Source: Phycisphaerales bacterium (lineage in GTDB: Bacteria; Planctomycetota; Phycisphaerae; Phycisphaerales; SM1A02). From it: a stretch of DNA of 55,860 nt. This document shows positions 24,348 through 33,055 of this stretch, piece after piece. The DNA lies in assembly GCA_009691725.1 (NCBI GenBank), contig SIAP01000012.1, positions 1 through 55,860 on the forward strand, written 5' to 3'. The number at the start of each line of letters is the position of its first letter. Within the stretch, counting starts at the first letter, position 1. The notes below the pieces were generated by a model. The model was not told the origin of the DNA and searched no databases. It was given only the letters and a program-made list of their open reading frames with translations. A program made the position numbers and the translations under genes.

Positions 24348-25925
24348 GTGACGATTCGGTCGATCCAGTCAAATGCAGAGTCGCTCTCGCGGTTGTGTGC
24401 GGGAGCGTGTGTTGTTTTCGCCATGGTCGCAACCGTCCGCGCCGACGAAATCGGGTACGACGCGCTGGTTGCACGGCTGAGCGGACAGACAATCCCAAAC
24501 GGCGCTGGTGTCGGCGTCAGCCAGGTTGAAGCGCCCGGGGCAACCGCATTGGTCTACGGTCCGGATCAGACGCTGGCGGAATTCGCTGGCAAAACATTTG
24601 TTGCGCAGAGTGGTGTTCCAGTCGTGAGCGGTCATGCGACGACTGTTGCACAGAGTTTCTACTCAAACACCAACAGCATTGCGTCGGGTGTCGCGCTCAT
24701 CTACCTCTGGGAGGTGAACAGTTTCATTTCTTCCAGTTTGCGATACGGCGCGGGTTCTGCCGTTCCCCCCATCGCACCGCTCACGACTGCGATGAAGGTC
24801 TACAACCACAGTTGGATCGGCGGGTTTTCGGGGACTGTTCCAACGGCGGGGGACAACGAGGTCTTGCGGCGAGCCGACTTTGCGATGAACCGAGATGACA
24901 CGCTTGCGGTCGTTGGAATGAACAATGGAGCAACCTCCACGACCTATCCGATGATGGCGATGGGGTATCACTCGCTCTCTGTTGGGATCATGGATGGCGG
25001 TCACTCGCACGGAACGCTTCCAACGGGTGCGGATGGTGCTGGACGAATGAAGCCAGAAATCGTTGCTCCTGGCGCGTTCACAAGTTTCTCGACTCCTGTT
25101 GTTGGATCTGTCGCCGCGATTCTCTTCCAGACCGCGGCGACTCACCCAAGTCTCTCCACGAACACGAATGCAGATGAGCCGGTGGTGATTCGTGCCGCAC
25201 TCTTGGCAGGCGCGCGTCATCGCACCGGGTGGACAAACAATCCGGCATCGAGTGGAGCATTGCGCGGGGTGACGACTTCGCCGCTGGATCGCACCTATGG
25301 CGCCGATGTTGTGAATGTCGATCGAAGCCATCGGATTCTCACGGGAGCGGAGCGCAATGGAACTGCGACATCCGCTGCGGCGGTGATTTCGCCCCCCGCG
25401 GCATGGGACTTTGAAGTGTTGCCTTCCGCAGCGACGCGTTATTGGCGAATCAGATCGTCCGCCACGATTCCAGAACTCTCCATCGTCGCGACATGGAATC
25501 GTTCGCAAACAACGGCCATTGCGACGCCGACGGTTGCCGACATCAACCTCACTCTCTATCGAGTCAACGCCAGTGGTGGTCTCGATGTGCTCGAAGGTGA
25601 CGCTGGTGCAGCATTTTACGCAAGCGGAAATGTGGCGAGCCGATCCACGGTCGACAACATCGAACACATCTATCTCACGGGTCTCGCCAGCGGCGAGTAT
25701 GTCATCGAAGCGAAGCGGATCGGGACTGCGACCACAGGGGCTGCATTCTCCATCGGATGGATCATGCCAGCGCTGCCTGGCGACTTGAACTTGGATGGAG
25801 TCGTGGACGGCATCGATCTCGCGCAAGTCTTGAGCGGTTGGGGAGGATCGACTGGCGGAGATGCCAACGGCGATGGAGTTGTTGATGGTGTCGACTTGGC
25901 ATTCGTGTTGTCGAACTGGGGATAG
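24348..25925 (+). CDS. Secreted degenerate subtilisin-like (S8) protein with dockerin-like tail
   Basis: About 525 aa from a GTG at 24348, chosen because it gives the signal peptide ending in CVVFAMVATVRA; the open frame extends 600 bp further upstream, but only antisense to the dehydrogenase gene. A subtilase pattern is recognisable: SGHATTVAQ near residue 95 (His box), VYNHSWIGG, VVGMNNG (oxyanion Asn) and APGAFTSFSTPVVGSVAAIL near 250 (catalytic Ser box). The Asp box, expected near GVGVSQVEAPG, has Gln/Val/Glu instead of Asp. A beta-rich region follows, then two dockerin-like repeats (GDLNLDGVVDGIDLAQVL, GDANGDGVVDGVDLAFVL) each ending in WG. Active protease or non-catalytic binder is open. 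Confidence 0.72.
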   Translation: MTIRSIQSNAESLSRLCAGACVVFAMVATVRADEIGYDALVARLSGQTIPNGAGVGVSQVEAPGATALVYGPDQTLAEFAGKTFVAQSGVPVVSGHATTVAQSFYSNTNSIASGVALIYLWEVNSFISSSLRYGAGSAVPPIAPLTTAMKVYNHSWIGGFSGTVPTAGDNEVLRRADFAMNRDDTLAVVGMNNGATSTTYPMMAMGYHSLSVGIMDGGHSHGTLPTGADGAGRMKPEIVAPGAFTSFSTPVVGSVAAILFQTAATHPSLSTNTNADEPVVIRAALLAGARHRTGWTNNPASSGALRGVTTSPLDRTYGADVVNVDRSHRILTGAERNGTATSAAAVISPPAAWDFEVLPSAATRYWRIRSSATIPELSIVATWNRSQTTAIATPTVADINLTLYRVNASGGLDVLEGDAGAAFYASGNVASRSTVDNIEHIYLTGLASGEYVIEAKRIGTATTGAAFSIGWIMPALPGDLNLDGVVDGIDLAQVLSGWGGSTGGDANGDGVVDGVDLAFVLSNWG

Positions 25926-25957
25926 GCGGGCAAGGGGGCGTGCGATGAGGCGAGGGG

Positions 25958-27763
25958 GTGTTACTCTTGCGCCCCGTGCGCACGCGTCGGATCGATCTTC
26001 TCGTCTTCGCTGCGCTGCTGGGATTCCTGACCTGCTTCCTCTTGGTGCCTATCTGGTATTCGGTTCGCGGTGCACTCCATGACTCTGGTGGATGGACGCT
26101 GTTCCATGTCGTTGATGTCTTTCGAGATAGCCAACTTCGACAGGGGCTCTGGAACGCGCTGCTGATCGGCGCATGTTCAACCATCGTTGCGTCGGCGGTG
26201 GCGATTCCGATGGCTGTTGTCAGCGCGCGATTCTCCTTCAAGGGCAAGGGGCTGCTCAATGGATTCCTCTTGGCTCCGCTGATATTGCCGCCATTCGTGG
26301 GGGCGATTGGCCTCGAGGCGATCATTGGAAGAACCGGCACGCTCAATGTGCTCTTCGCAAATCTCGGATTGATTGCGGAGCCCATCGACTTTCTCCTCGA
26401 TGGCGGATTCATCTGCATCGTCGCTCTGACGGGACTGCATCTCTATCCGATTCTCTACCTCAATCTCGTTGCAGCACTCGCCAACATTGATCCTGGGCTC
26501 GAAGAGGCAGCACGCAATGTGGGGGCGGGTCCGTGGAGCAGATTCCTGCACATCACGCTGCCGATGTTGCGCGGCGGATTCTTCGCAGGTGCGACCATCG
26601 TTTTCGTGTGGAGCTTCACTGAACTCGGCACGCCGCTCATGTTTGGATTCCGCACAGTCACCAGTGTGCAAATCTTTGATGGACTCAAGGAGATCGAGAC
26701 GTCTCGCGAACCCTACGCACTGACCGTTGTGATGTTCGTGGTGGCGACTGGCATTTACCTTCTTGGCAGATCGACTTTGGGTCGAACGCGCGGGACGACC
26801 TCGACAAAAGCATCGGTCCGGCGCACCGAGACTCCACTGGGATGGAAAGGGACTGTTGGAGCGTGGGCATTGCTTGGAGGGATCTCGTTGATCGCATGCG
26901 CGCCGCATCTCGGCGTTGTGCTCTCGGCATTCAGTGCGCCGGGAAGTTGGTATCTCTCGATTCTGCCACAGGCGTGGACCACCGCGAACTTCGAAAACGC
27001 ACTTCAACATCCACTGGCAGCAGGCGCCATTCGGAACTCGCTCTTTTTGGCTGGATGTGCGGTTGTTCTGGATCTCGTGCTCGGCGTCGCTGCCGCGCGG
27101 ATACTCATCCGGACCAAACTCCCCGGCCGGTGGCTGCTCGACCTGTTGGTGATGTTGCCCATCGCAGTCCCAGGCCTCGTGATGGCATTTGGTTTTGTCT
27201 CGATGAGCCTCGAGTGGCCATTCGCGTCGGTCGCACCATCATGGCTCGGCTGGCTTCAATCCATTCTTCCCGCGGGATGGTGGGAGTGGTTTTCCCATGC
27301 GCCGCTGGCATCGTGGGGCAACATTGTCGGAGCGCAACCGAACCCATTTCCGTTTCTCATCATCGCCTACGCAGTCCGCCGATTGCCGTATGTGGTGCGG
27401 GCGACTGCGGCCGGGCTCGAACAAACTCCAGTGGATCTCGAAGAGGCTGCCGCAAGCGTTGGAGCAAAGCCGAATCTCATCCTTCGCAAGATCGTCGTTC
27501 CACTGGTCGCAGCAAACCTGATCGCCGGAGCACTCTTGGCGTTCAGTCTTTCGATGCTGGAGGTGTCCGACTCACTCTTGCTCGCGCAGCGCGAGGGGGA
27601 CTTCCCAGTCACCAAGGCGATCTACACACTCTTTGATCGACTCGGCGATGGTCCTGCGATCGCGAGTGCGATGGGAACGTGGGCGATGCTGCTGCTCGCT
27701 GCGACGCTTCTGGCGGCGAGTTCGGTTTTGGGGAAGCGACTTGGCGCCGTTTTTCGCGGCTAG
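25958..27763 (+). CDS. Two-domain ABC transporter permease, Fe(III)/thiamine-type
   Basis: 601 aa with two fused binding-protein-dependent permease domains. Each has the EAA loop that contacts the ATPase: EEAARNVGAGPWSRFLHITLP near residue 190 and LEEAAASVGAKPNLILRK near 490. About twelve helices are visible. The fused FbpB/ThiP layout is typical of importers of ferric iron, thiamine or related solutes, but the solute cannot be read from the permease. The GTG at 25958 is used; a GTG at 25976 is an alternative. No solute-binding protein or ATPase gene is adjacent. It ends 18 bp before nuoD, so it may be co-transcribed with complex I genes. Confidence 0.85.
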   Translation: MLLLRPVRTRRIDLLVFAALLGFLTCFLLVPIWYSVRGALHDSGGWTLFHVVDVFRDSQLRQGLWNALLIGACSTIVASAVAIPMAVVSARFSFKGKGLLNGFLLAPLILPPFVGAIGLEAIIGRTGTLNVLFANLGLIAEPIDFLLDGGFICIVALTGLHLYPILYLNLVAALANIDPGLEEAARNVGAGPWSRFLHITLPMLRGGFFAGATIVFVWSFTELGTPLMFGFRTVTSVQIFDGLKEIETSREPYALTVVMFVVATGIYLLGRSTLGRTRGTTSTKASVRRTETPLGWKGTVGAWALLGGISLIACAPHLGVVLSAFSAPGSWYLSILPQAWTTANFENALQHPLAAGAIRNSLFLAGCAVVLDLVLGVAAARILIRTKLPGRWLLDLLVMLPIAVPGLVMAFGFVSMSLEWPFASVAPSWLGWLQSILPAGWWEWFSHAPLASWGNIVGAQPNPFPFLIIAYAVRRLPYVVRATAAGLEQTPVDLEEAAASVGAKPNLILRKIVVPLVAANLIAGALLAFSLSMLEVSDSLLLAQREGDFPVTKAIYTLFDRLGDGPAIASAMGTWAMLLLAATLLAASSVLGKRLGAVFRG

Positions 27764-27781
27764 TCCTATACTCGTTGAGCT

Positions 27782-29071
27782 ATGCCGTTCACCCTGCAAC
27801 CCGATGAGGGATATGGGCTCGATATCGAGTCCACTGAGTACCTCAAGGATCATTTTCAATCGCCAGACCGCTGGATTCTGAACTTCGGTCCGCAGCATCC
27901 CGCAACGCACACCACCCTTCGTCTGGTCTTGGAACTCGATGGCGAACGCATTGCCCGCGCGACTCCACACATCGGTTACCTGCATTCGGGATTCGAGAAA
28001 CTTGGTGAGCATCACGACTACAACCAGTACGTCTGCACCATCAGTCGAATGGACTATGCGTCGCCGATTTGCAACGATGTGGCGTGGCATGGGGCCGTCG
28101 AAAAGCTCTTCGCCATTGAACTCACTCCACGATGCAAAGTCATCCGAACCATCATGGCGGAACTCGGGCGTATCCAAAATCACTTGCTCTGTGCGGGAGC
28201 GGCAGCGCTCGATTTGGGGGCATTTACGGGATTCCTCTACGGGTTCAATGAACGAGAGTTCATCTACGACATCTTGGATTATGTGACGGGGCAACGCTTT
28301 CATCCAGACTGGACGCGTGTTGGCGGTGCGTGGCGCGATCTTCCAGATGACGACGTCTTTATCCGCATGGTGACGGAGTTCACCGATGTGCGTATGGCCA
28401 AGGCGCTCGCCGATGTTGAGTCGTTGTTGAATCGCAATCGCATTTTCGTGGACCGGCTCGAGGGTGTTGGAACGCTGACGGCTGCTGAAGCCAATGCGTG
28501 GGGGGCGACAGGTCCCATCGCGCGAGCTTCAGGCGTGCGCCGCGATGTGCGCAAGGACGATCCGTATCTGTGTTTCGCACAGAATTGGGATGGTCAAGGT
28601 GCGGACCCTGTGAAGTTCAATGTGCCAATCGCTTCGACTGGAGATTGCCTTGCGAGGTTCCATGTCCGCGTCGAAGAGATGAAGCAGTCGATCGCCATCA
28701 TTCGACAGCTCATCCACTCGATTCCCAAGGGTTCCATCGATGCAACTGCCAACAACAAGGCACGACTGCCAGACAAGGGCGAGGTCTATGGTTCGATCGA
28801 AGGAACGATTCAACAGTTTGAATTGCTGATGCATAATCGTGGTTGGCAGACTCCCGTGGGTGAGTCGTATGGATCAATCGAAGGACCCAACGGCGAACTG
28901 GGCTACCTCCTCGTGGCCGATGGCACCCGTTGCCCCTGGCGTGTGCGCGTGCGCCCACCCATCTTTTACAATTTTCAGTTGTTCCCAAAGTTGATTGAGG
29001 GACACCAACTCGCCGATGCTGTTGCGGTGCTTGGTTCACTCAATGTCATTGCTGCGGAGCTCGACCGCTAG
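27782..29071 (+). CDS. nuoD: NADH-quinone oxidoreductase subunit D (49 kDa)
   Basis: 429 aa. The opening NFGPQHPATHTTLRLVLELDG, then HIGYLHSGFEKLGEHHDYNQ and YASPICNDVAWHGAVEKL, are the conserved quinone-site and N2-cluster-facing segments of NuoD. The C-terminal GESYGSIEGPNGELGYLLV and RVRPPIFYNFQLF are also standard. NuoD is in the peripheral arm of respiratory complex I. It starts a run nuoD-nuoE-unknown-nuoF; nuoA, B, C and G-N are not in the window, so the complex I genes are split. Spacing to nuoE is 22 bp. Confidence 0.96.
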   Translation: MPFTLQPDEGYGLDIESTEYLKDHFQSPDRWILNFGPQHPATHTTLRLVLELDGERIARATPHIGYLHSGFEKLGEHHDYNQYVCTISRMDYASPICNDVAWHGAVEKLFAIELTPRCKVIRTIMAELGRIQNHLLCAGAAALDLGAFTGFLYGFNEREFIYDILDYVTGQRFHPDWTRVGGAWRDLPDDDVFIRMVTEFTDVRMAKALADVESLLNRNRIFVDRLEGVGTLTAAEANAWGATGPIARASGVRRDVRKDDPYLCFAQNWDGQGADPVKFNVPIASTGDCLARFHVRVEEMKQSIAIIRQLIHSIPKGSIDATANNKARLPDKGEVYGSIEGTIQQFELLMHNRGWQTPVGESYGSIEGPNGELGYLLVADGTRCPWRVRVRPPIFYNFQLFPKLIEGHQLADAVAVLGSLNVIAAELDR

Positions 29072-29093
29072 CGCACTCGCCTGGAGATCACCG

Positions 29094-29648
29094 ATGTCGT
29101 GGAAGACAAAACTATCGAGCTCAATATCCGTGACGCGCCCGAGCTCACCCTACTGCACCCCCGCGATGATCAAGGGGTGGGAGGAGAAGATCCTGCCTCG
29201 ATACGCCACGCGCCATGGTGCGTTGATGCCGATCTTGCATGATGTCCAGCACGCATACCGTCACATTCCATACGCCGCGATGCTTGAGATCGCTGCATTC
29301 CTGAAGATCGCGCCATCGGATGTGCTCGATACGGTGTCGTTCTACGAGGAGTACACAACGCAACCGCTCGGGAGATGCGTGATCGGCATCTGCCACACTT
29401 TCGCCTGTGAAATCTGCGGTCACAAGGCGATCTTGGATCATGTCCGCAAGCGTCTTGGGATCGAGCCACATGAGACCTCACAGGATGGAGCCTTCACATT
29501 GCTCACCATGGAGTGTTTGGGATCATGCGATACCGCGCCTGTGGCATTGTTCAACGATGTGTTGCATGAGCGACTGACGATCGAGAAGGTTGATCTGCTC
29601 ATCGACGAAGTGATGTCGAAACGCGCTGGACAGGCGGCGCACTCATGA
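29094..29648 (+). CDS. nuoE: NADH-quinone oxidoreductase subunit E (24 kDa, [2Fe-2S])
   Basis: 184 aa from the ATG at 29094 (MSWKTKLSSSI), preceded by a GGAGA ribosome binding site. The four [2Fe-2S] N1a ligands are visible as CHTFAC (C-x4-C, near residue 100) and CLGSC (C-x3-C, near residue 140). The N-terminal helical part (RHGALMPILHDVQHAYRHI, VLDTVSFYEEYTTQPLG) is typical. It pairs with NuoF in the NADH-oxidising module. Its stop overlaps the ATG of the small unknown gene (ATGA). Confidence 0.94.
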   Translation: MSWKTKLSSSISVTRPSSPYCTPAMIKGWEEKILPRYATRHGALMPILHDVQHAYRHIPYAAMLEIAAFLKIAPSDVLDTVSFYEEYTTQPLGRCVIGICHTFACEICGHKAILDHVRKRLGIEPHETSQDGAFTLLTMECLGSCDTAPVALFNDVLHERLTIEKVDLLIDEVMSKRAGQAAHS

Positions 29649-29902
29649 CGAGTCGCGCCACATCACCCGGGTCCCATTCGCTTGCTCGACAGATGGGAGA
29701 GTGTCTTGGTCACATTCTGAAGGCAGTCCGGACTCCCGTCGCGATCAAGGATCGTGGGACGCCACCGCTCGCTCGCGGCGAGATCACCAGCGCCATGATG
29801 CGCGAAGAGCAATTCGGTTCACACCTTCACCGTCGCATCATCATCGATCAGATTCTTCCCCTCGATGCGTCGTCGACCGTGGCAGCGAGGACAACCAGAT
29901 GA
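29645..29902 (+). CDS. Small unknown protein coupled between nuoE and nuoF
   Basis: 85 aa. Its ATG overlaps the nuoE stop (ATGA at 29645-29648) and its own stop overlaps the nuoF ATG (ATGA at 29899-29902), which is strong evidence for a real, co-translated gene. The protein is polar and basic, with a predicted amphipathic helix LARQMGECLGHILKAVRT and a second segment GEITSAMMREEQFGSHLH then RRIIIDQILPLD. There are no cysteines arranged for a cluster, no membrane helix and no signal peptide. I do not recognise a family. By position it may be an accessory or assembly factor for the NADH-dehydrogenase module of complex I; this is inference. Confidence 0.75.
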   Translation: MTSRATSPGSHSLARQMGECLGHILKAVRTPVAIKDRGTPPLARGEITSAMMREEQFGSHLHRRIIIDQILPLDASSTVAARTTR

Positions 29903-31245
29903 AACTCATTGAACCAATCCTGACGCGGCGCATTCCCTCCTTCCCGCATGGCGATCCAAAGGACCGACACATCGTTGGTTATGACGAGTTCATCAAGACT
30001 TCGGGATACACAGCACTCGAAAAGGCACTCGCGATGGAACCCGCGCAGGTCGTTGCGCAGGTCAAGGACGCGGTGTTGCGCGGTCGCGGCGGTGCTGGTT
30101 TTCCCGCAGGATTGAAGTGGTCCTTCTTGGCGCCCGAAGATGGCAAGGGGTTGCGTTACCTCTGCATCAATTGCGACGAGGCCGAGCCTGGAACTTTCAA
30201 GGACCGATTGCTGGTGGACTTCGATCCTCACTTGGTGCTGGAAGGGATCGCCATCGCCTGCTGGGCTTGCAAGTTGGATATCGCTTACTTCTTCATTCGC
30301 GGCGAGTATCACCACCAGGCGCGTGTGATGGAGCGCGCGATTCAAGAGGCATACGCCGCAGGGATATTCGGCAAGCAGGGGATGATGCGCGGGAAGGTCA
30401 AGCACCCCGTGGAATGCTTTGTGCATCGAAGCGCGGGGGCATACATCTGTGGCGAAGAGACAGGATTGCTTGAAGCGATCGAGGGCAAGCGCGGCTGGCC
30501 TCGAGTGAAGCCGCCGTTTCCAGCGGTGAAGGGTCTCTTTGGTCGACCGACCATCGTGAACAATGTCGAGACACTCGCCGCGATTCCGGACATCATCGCG
30601 CGCGGAGTTCCCTGGTGGAAGTCCATCGGTGTCGAAAGTTCGGTCGGTGGCATGCCCTCGTATGGCACAAAGTTGATGGGAGTCTCTGGGCATGTCACTC
30701 GCCCTGGATGCTTCGAAGCGCCGCTTGGAATCCCACTGAGTTCATTGGTCAATGACTATTGCGGCGGGATGCGCAACGGCAAGAAGTTCAAGGGTGCCAT
30801 CGCCGGTGGTGTCTCGATGGGAGTGCTCGGCACAGATCAATTCGATGCCGCGATGGACTTTGACATTGGCCGCACCTGTGATGTGCTGGGACTGGGGACT
30901 GCCTGCCCCACCATCTTCGATGAAGACACCGACATGGTGGCTGTCGCCCGAAATTGTGCACGATTCTTCATGAATGAGTCGTGTGGTCAATGCACACCAT
31001 GCCGTGAGGGATCGGGATGGATCTACAAGCTGCTCACCCGCATTGATCGCGGAGATGCGACCACCGCTGACCTCGATCTTCTCGTGGAAATCGCTGGCTC
31101 GATGGGTCTGAACGAAGGCACCACCATCTGCGGTCTTGCCGACGGGAACAATTGGTTGGTTCGGACCATCGTCAGGAAGTTTCGAGGCGAGTTTGAGAGG
31201 CGAGTCAAACCAAAATTCGTTCCGCTCCACATGACCGCCCGTTGA
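29899..31245 (+). CDS. nuoF: NADH-quinone oxidoreductase subunit F (51 kDa, FMN, [4Fe-4S])
   Basis: 448 aa from the ATG at 29899. The NADH/FMN site GRGGAGFPAG is at residues 62-71, followed by CINCDEAEPGTFKDR. GEETGLLEAIEGKRGWPR and FGRPTIVNNVETLA are conserved. The N3 [4Fe-4S] ligands are C362, C365 and C368 in ESCGQCTPCREG plus C411 in TTICGLADG. It oxidises NADH and passes electrons to the chain of clusters. The expected neighbour nuoG does not follow; instead ybeY begins at the stop codon. Confidence 0.96.
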   Translation: MKLIEPILTRRIPSFPHGDPKDRHIVGYDEFIKTSGYTALEKALAMEPAQVVAQVKDAVLRGRGGAGFPAGLKWSFLAPEDGKGLRYLCINCDEAEPGTFKDRLLVDFDPHLVLEGIAIACWACKLDIAYFFIRGEYHHQARVMERAIQEAYAAGIFGKQGMMRGKVKHPVECFVHRSAGAYICGEETGLLEAIEGKRGWPRVKPPFPAVKGLFGRPTIVNNVETLAAIPDIIARGVPWWKSIGVESSVGGMPSYGTKLMGVSGHVTRPGCFEAPLGIPLSSLVNDYCGGMRNGKKFKGAIAGGVSMGVLGTDQFDAAMDFDIGRTCDVLGLGTACPTIFDEDTDMVAVARNCARFFMNESCGQCTPCREGSGWIYKLLTRIDRGDATTADLDLLVEIAGSMGLNEGTTICGLADGNNWLVRTIVRKFRGEFERRVKPKFVPLHMTAR

Positions 31246-31259
31246 GCAACTCCGATCCC

Positions 31260-31739
31260 ATGATCGAATTGGTGTCGTCCGTCGAAATCGACGGAAAGGC
31301 CCTGACGAATCTCGTGCGGCGGATGATCCCGTTGCTCCCGCAACCCAAACTGACACAGGTCGGGTCGACATCGATGGGTCATCCATTCCATCGAGTGTCA
31401 ATCCGAATCGTTGACGACACGGAGATGCGACGCTTGCACCGCGAGTTTTCCAACGATGACACAACAACCGATGTCTTGACGTTCGTTCAAACCGATGGGC
31501 AGAGTGGCATCGAGGTCGATCTCGCGCTGTGCTCAGATGAGGCATCGCGAAGGAGCATGGAGTATGGGCACTCGTTGGCGAACGAACTGGCGCTCTACCT
31601 CGTCCACGGCTTGCTGCACTCGGTTGGATTTACCGACCAGTTCGAAGATGATGCGCGGGTGATGCACGAGCACGAGGATCGAATCCTGACAGAACTTGGC
31701 ATCGGTGCGGTGTACACACCACGGAAGGGCGCGCCATGA
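31260..31739 (+). CDS. ybeY: Endoribonuclease YbeY (rRNA maturation factor)
   Basis: 159 aa from the ATG at 31260; a TTG at 31242 overlapping the nuoF stop (TTGA) is an equally plausible coupled start adding six residues. Family signatures: VSIRIVDDTEMRRLHREFSND, DDTTTDVLTFV, and the metal site HGLLHSVGFTDQFEDDARVM. The first two zinc ligands are His; the third position is Asp instead of the His of E. coli, a variant also seen elsewhere. YbeY acts in 16S rRNA 3' maturation and ribosome quality control. Its stop overlaps the next gene (ATGA). Confidence 0.9.
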   Translation: MIELVSSVEIDGKALTNLVRRMIPLLPQPKLTQVGSTSMGHPFHRVSIRIVDDTEMRRLHREFSNDDTTTDVLTFVQTDGQSGIEVDLALCSDEASRRSMEYGHSLANELALYLVHGLLHSVGFTDQFEDDARVMHEHEDRILTELGIGAVYTPRKGAP

Positions 31740-33055
31740 ACATCGAATTGTCCATCGCGTTGATCGCCGTTCTGGCGGTGACCACCTTCCTCTCCGCGCT
31801 CAACCTCGCCTTATCCACCGTCAGCCCGACTGCCATCGAGAGGCGTTGCGCTGCAACGAACCGAGTGTCGGCGGGGTCGTGGATCAATGCGCATTCAACC
31901 GCACTCGAGCATGCGGTCGCACTCTTTCGGACTTTCGGTCGGCTTTCCTCTGTGCTCGTCGTGCTGCTCATCGTGCATCCCAATGAGGGGGTTGCTGCGC
32001 TGCAATGGCAACCGATCCTGATCGCGTTGACCACATCGAGTCTGCTGGTGTGGGCGACGACCAGCGTTACGGCGGATGCCATCGCACGCCATGGAGGTGT
32101 CGGTCTGATTGTGGGAACCTACCCGGTGCTGCGACTCTGCTATTGGCTGACCAGACCAATCCTGTGGATCGCCGCGCTGACGGACGAAGCAGTTCGGCGA
32201 TTGCTTGGCGCAGTCCCGACGCACAAGACGGTCGAACAAGAACTGTTGCACACGATCAGTGACACGGCGCGCGCCGGCGGGCTTGACGCGATCTCGGCCA
32301 GAATCATCCGTAACGCAGTCGAGTTTCGATCAACGGCTGCATCCGAGGTGATGACGCCGCGCACCCAGATTGAAGGGATCGAATACACCGACGACCTCGC
32401 TGTGATTCGTTCCTTCATCGAGACCGCCGGCCATTCTCGAATCCCTGTTTTCCGAGAGAACATGGATCAGGTGGTCGGCATCCTGTATGTCAAGGATTTG
32501 GTTCGCTTTCTGGGAACGAGTTCCGGCGGATTTCAATTGTCAACGGTTCTCCGTCAGCCCGCGCGTGTGCCAGAGACGAAGCCGGTCTGCGACTTGCTCA
32601 TGGAGTTTCAACGAAGCGAGATTCACCTCGCATTGGTGGTCGATGAGTTTGGCGGAACGGCTGGGCTGATCACCATTGAAGATGTCCTCGAGGAAATCGT
32701 CGGAGAGATCTACGACGAACATGAACCCATGACTGATATTCCTCCACAAGTCACTGGCACACCGAGCACTGGTTGGGAGGTTGATGGTCGCGTCCCGCTG
32801 ATGGATGTGGTCGCAGCAACATCGCTCGCGCTTCCAACGGAGGGCGACTTTGACACGGTCGCAGGACTCGTGCTGCTGAACTTTGGGCGAATCCCGCTGG
32901 TGGGCGAGTCATTTTCGAGTTACGGGGCGCGGTTTACGGTGGTGAGTTCAACACCGGTGCGCGTTGTCAAGATCCGCATCGACATGATCACGCTCAGCAC
33001 AGAGACCGCACGAGATGGCGCAAATGAAGCGTCTCCCTCGGCGCGAGCGCATTAG
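31736..33055 (+). CDS. CNNM/CorC-type membrane protein with CBS pair (HlyC/CorC family)
   Basis: 439 aa. The N-terminal CNNM (DUF21) membrane domain has helices IALIAVLAVTTFLSALNLAL, SVLVVLLIVHPNEGVAAL and SSLLVWATTSVTADAIA. Two CBS repeats follow near residues 200-330 (VMTPRTQIEGI, AGHSRIPVFRENMDQVVGILYVKDLV, LALVVDEFGGTAGLITIEDVLEEIVGEI). The CorC/HlyC transporter-associated domain closes the protein (GDFDTVAGLVLLNFGRIPLVGE). Relatives handle Mg2+/Co2+ efflux or transport. ybeY next to a corC-type gene is a common bacterial order. It ends overlapping the convergent lptB stop by 4 bp. Confidence 0.9.
   Translation: MNIELSIALIAVLAVTTFLSALNLALSTVSPTAIERRCAATNRVSAGSWINAHSTALEHAVALFRTFGRLSSVLVVLLIVHPNEGVAALQWQPILIALTTSSLLVWATTSVTADAIARHGGVGLIVGTYPVLRLCYWLTRPILWIAALTDEAVRRLLGAVPTHKTVEQELLHTISDTARAGGLDAISARIIRNAVEFRSTAASEVMTPRTQIEGIEYTDDLAVIRSFIETAGHSRIPVFRENMDQVVGILYVKDLVRFLGTSSGGFQLSTVLRQPARVPETKPVCDLLMEFQRSEIHLALVVDEFGGTAGLITIEDVLEEIVGEIYDEHEPMTDIPPQVTGTPSTGWEVDGRVPLMDVVAATSLALPTEGDFDTVAGLVLLNFGRIPLVGESFSSYGARFTVVSSTPVRVVKIRIDMITLSTETARDGANEASPSARAH

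Noticed and set aside
31260-31739. YbeY with Asp in place of the third zinc His
   Set aside because: This substitution is found in other YbeY proteins (for example with GYKD in place of GYDH), so it is not a sign of inactivation.
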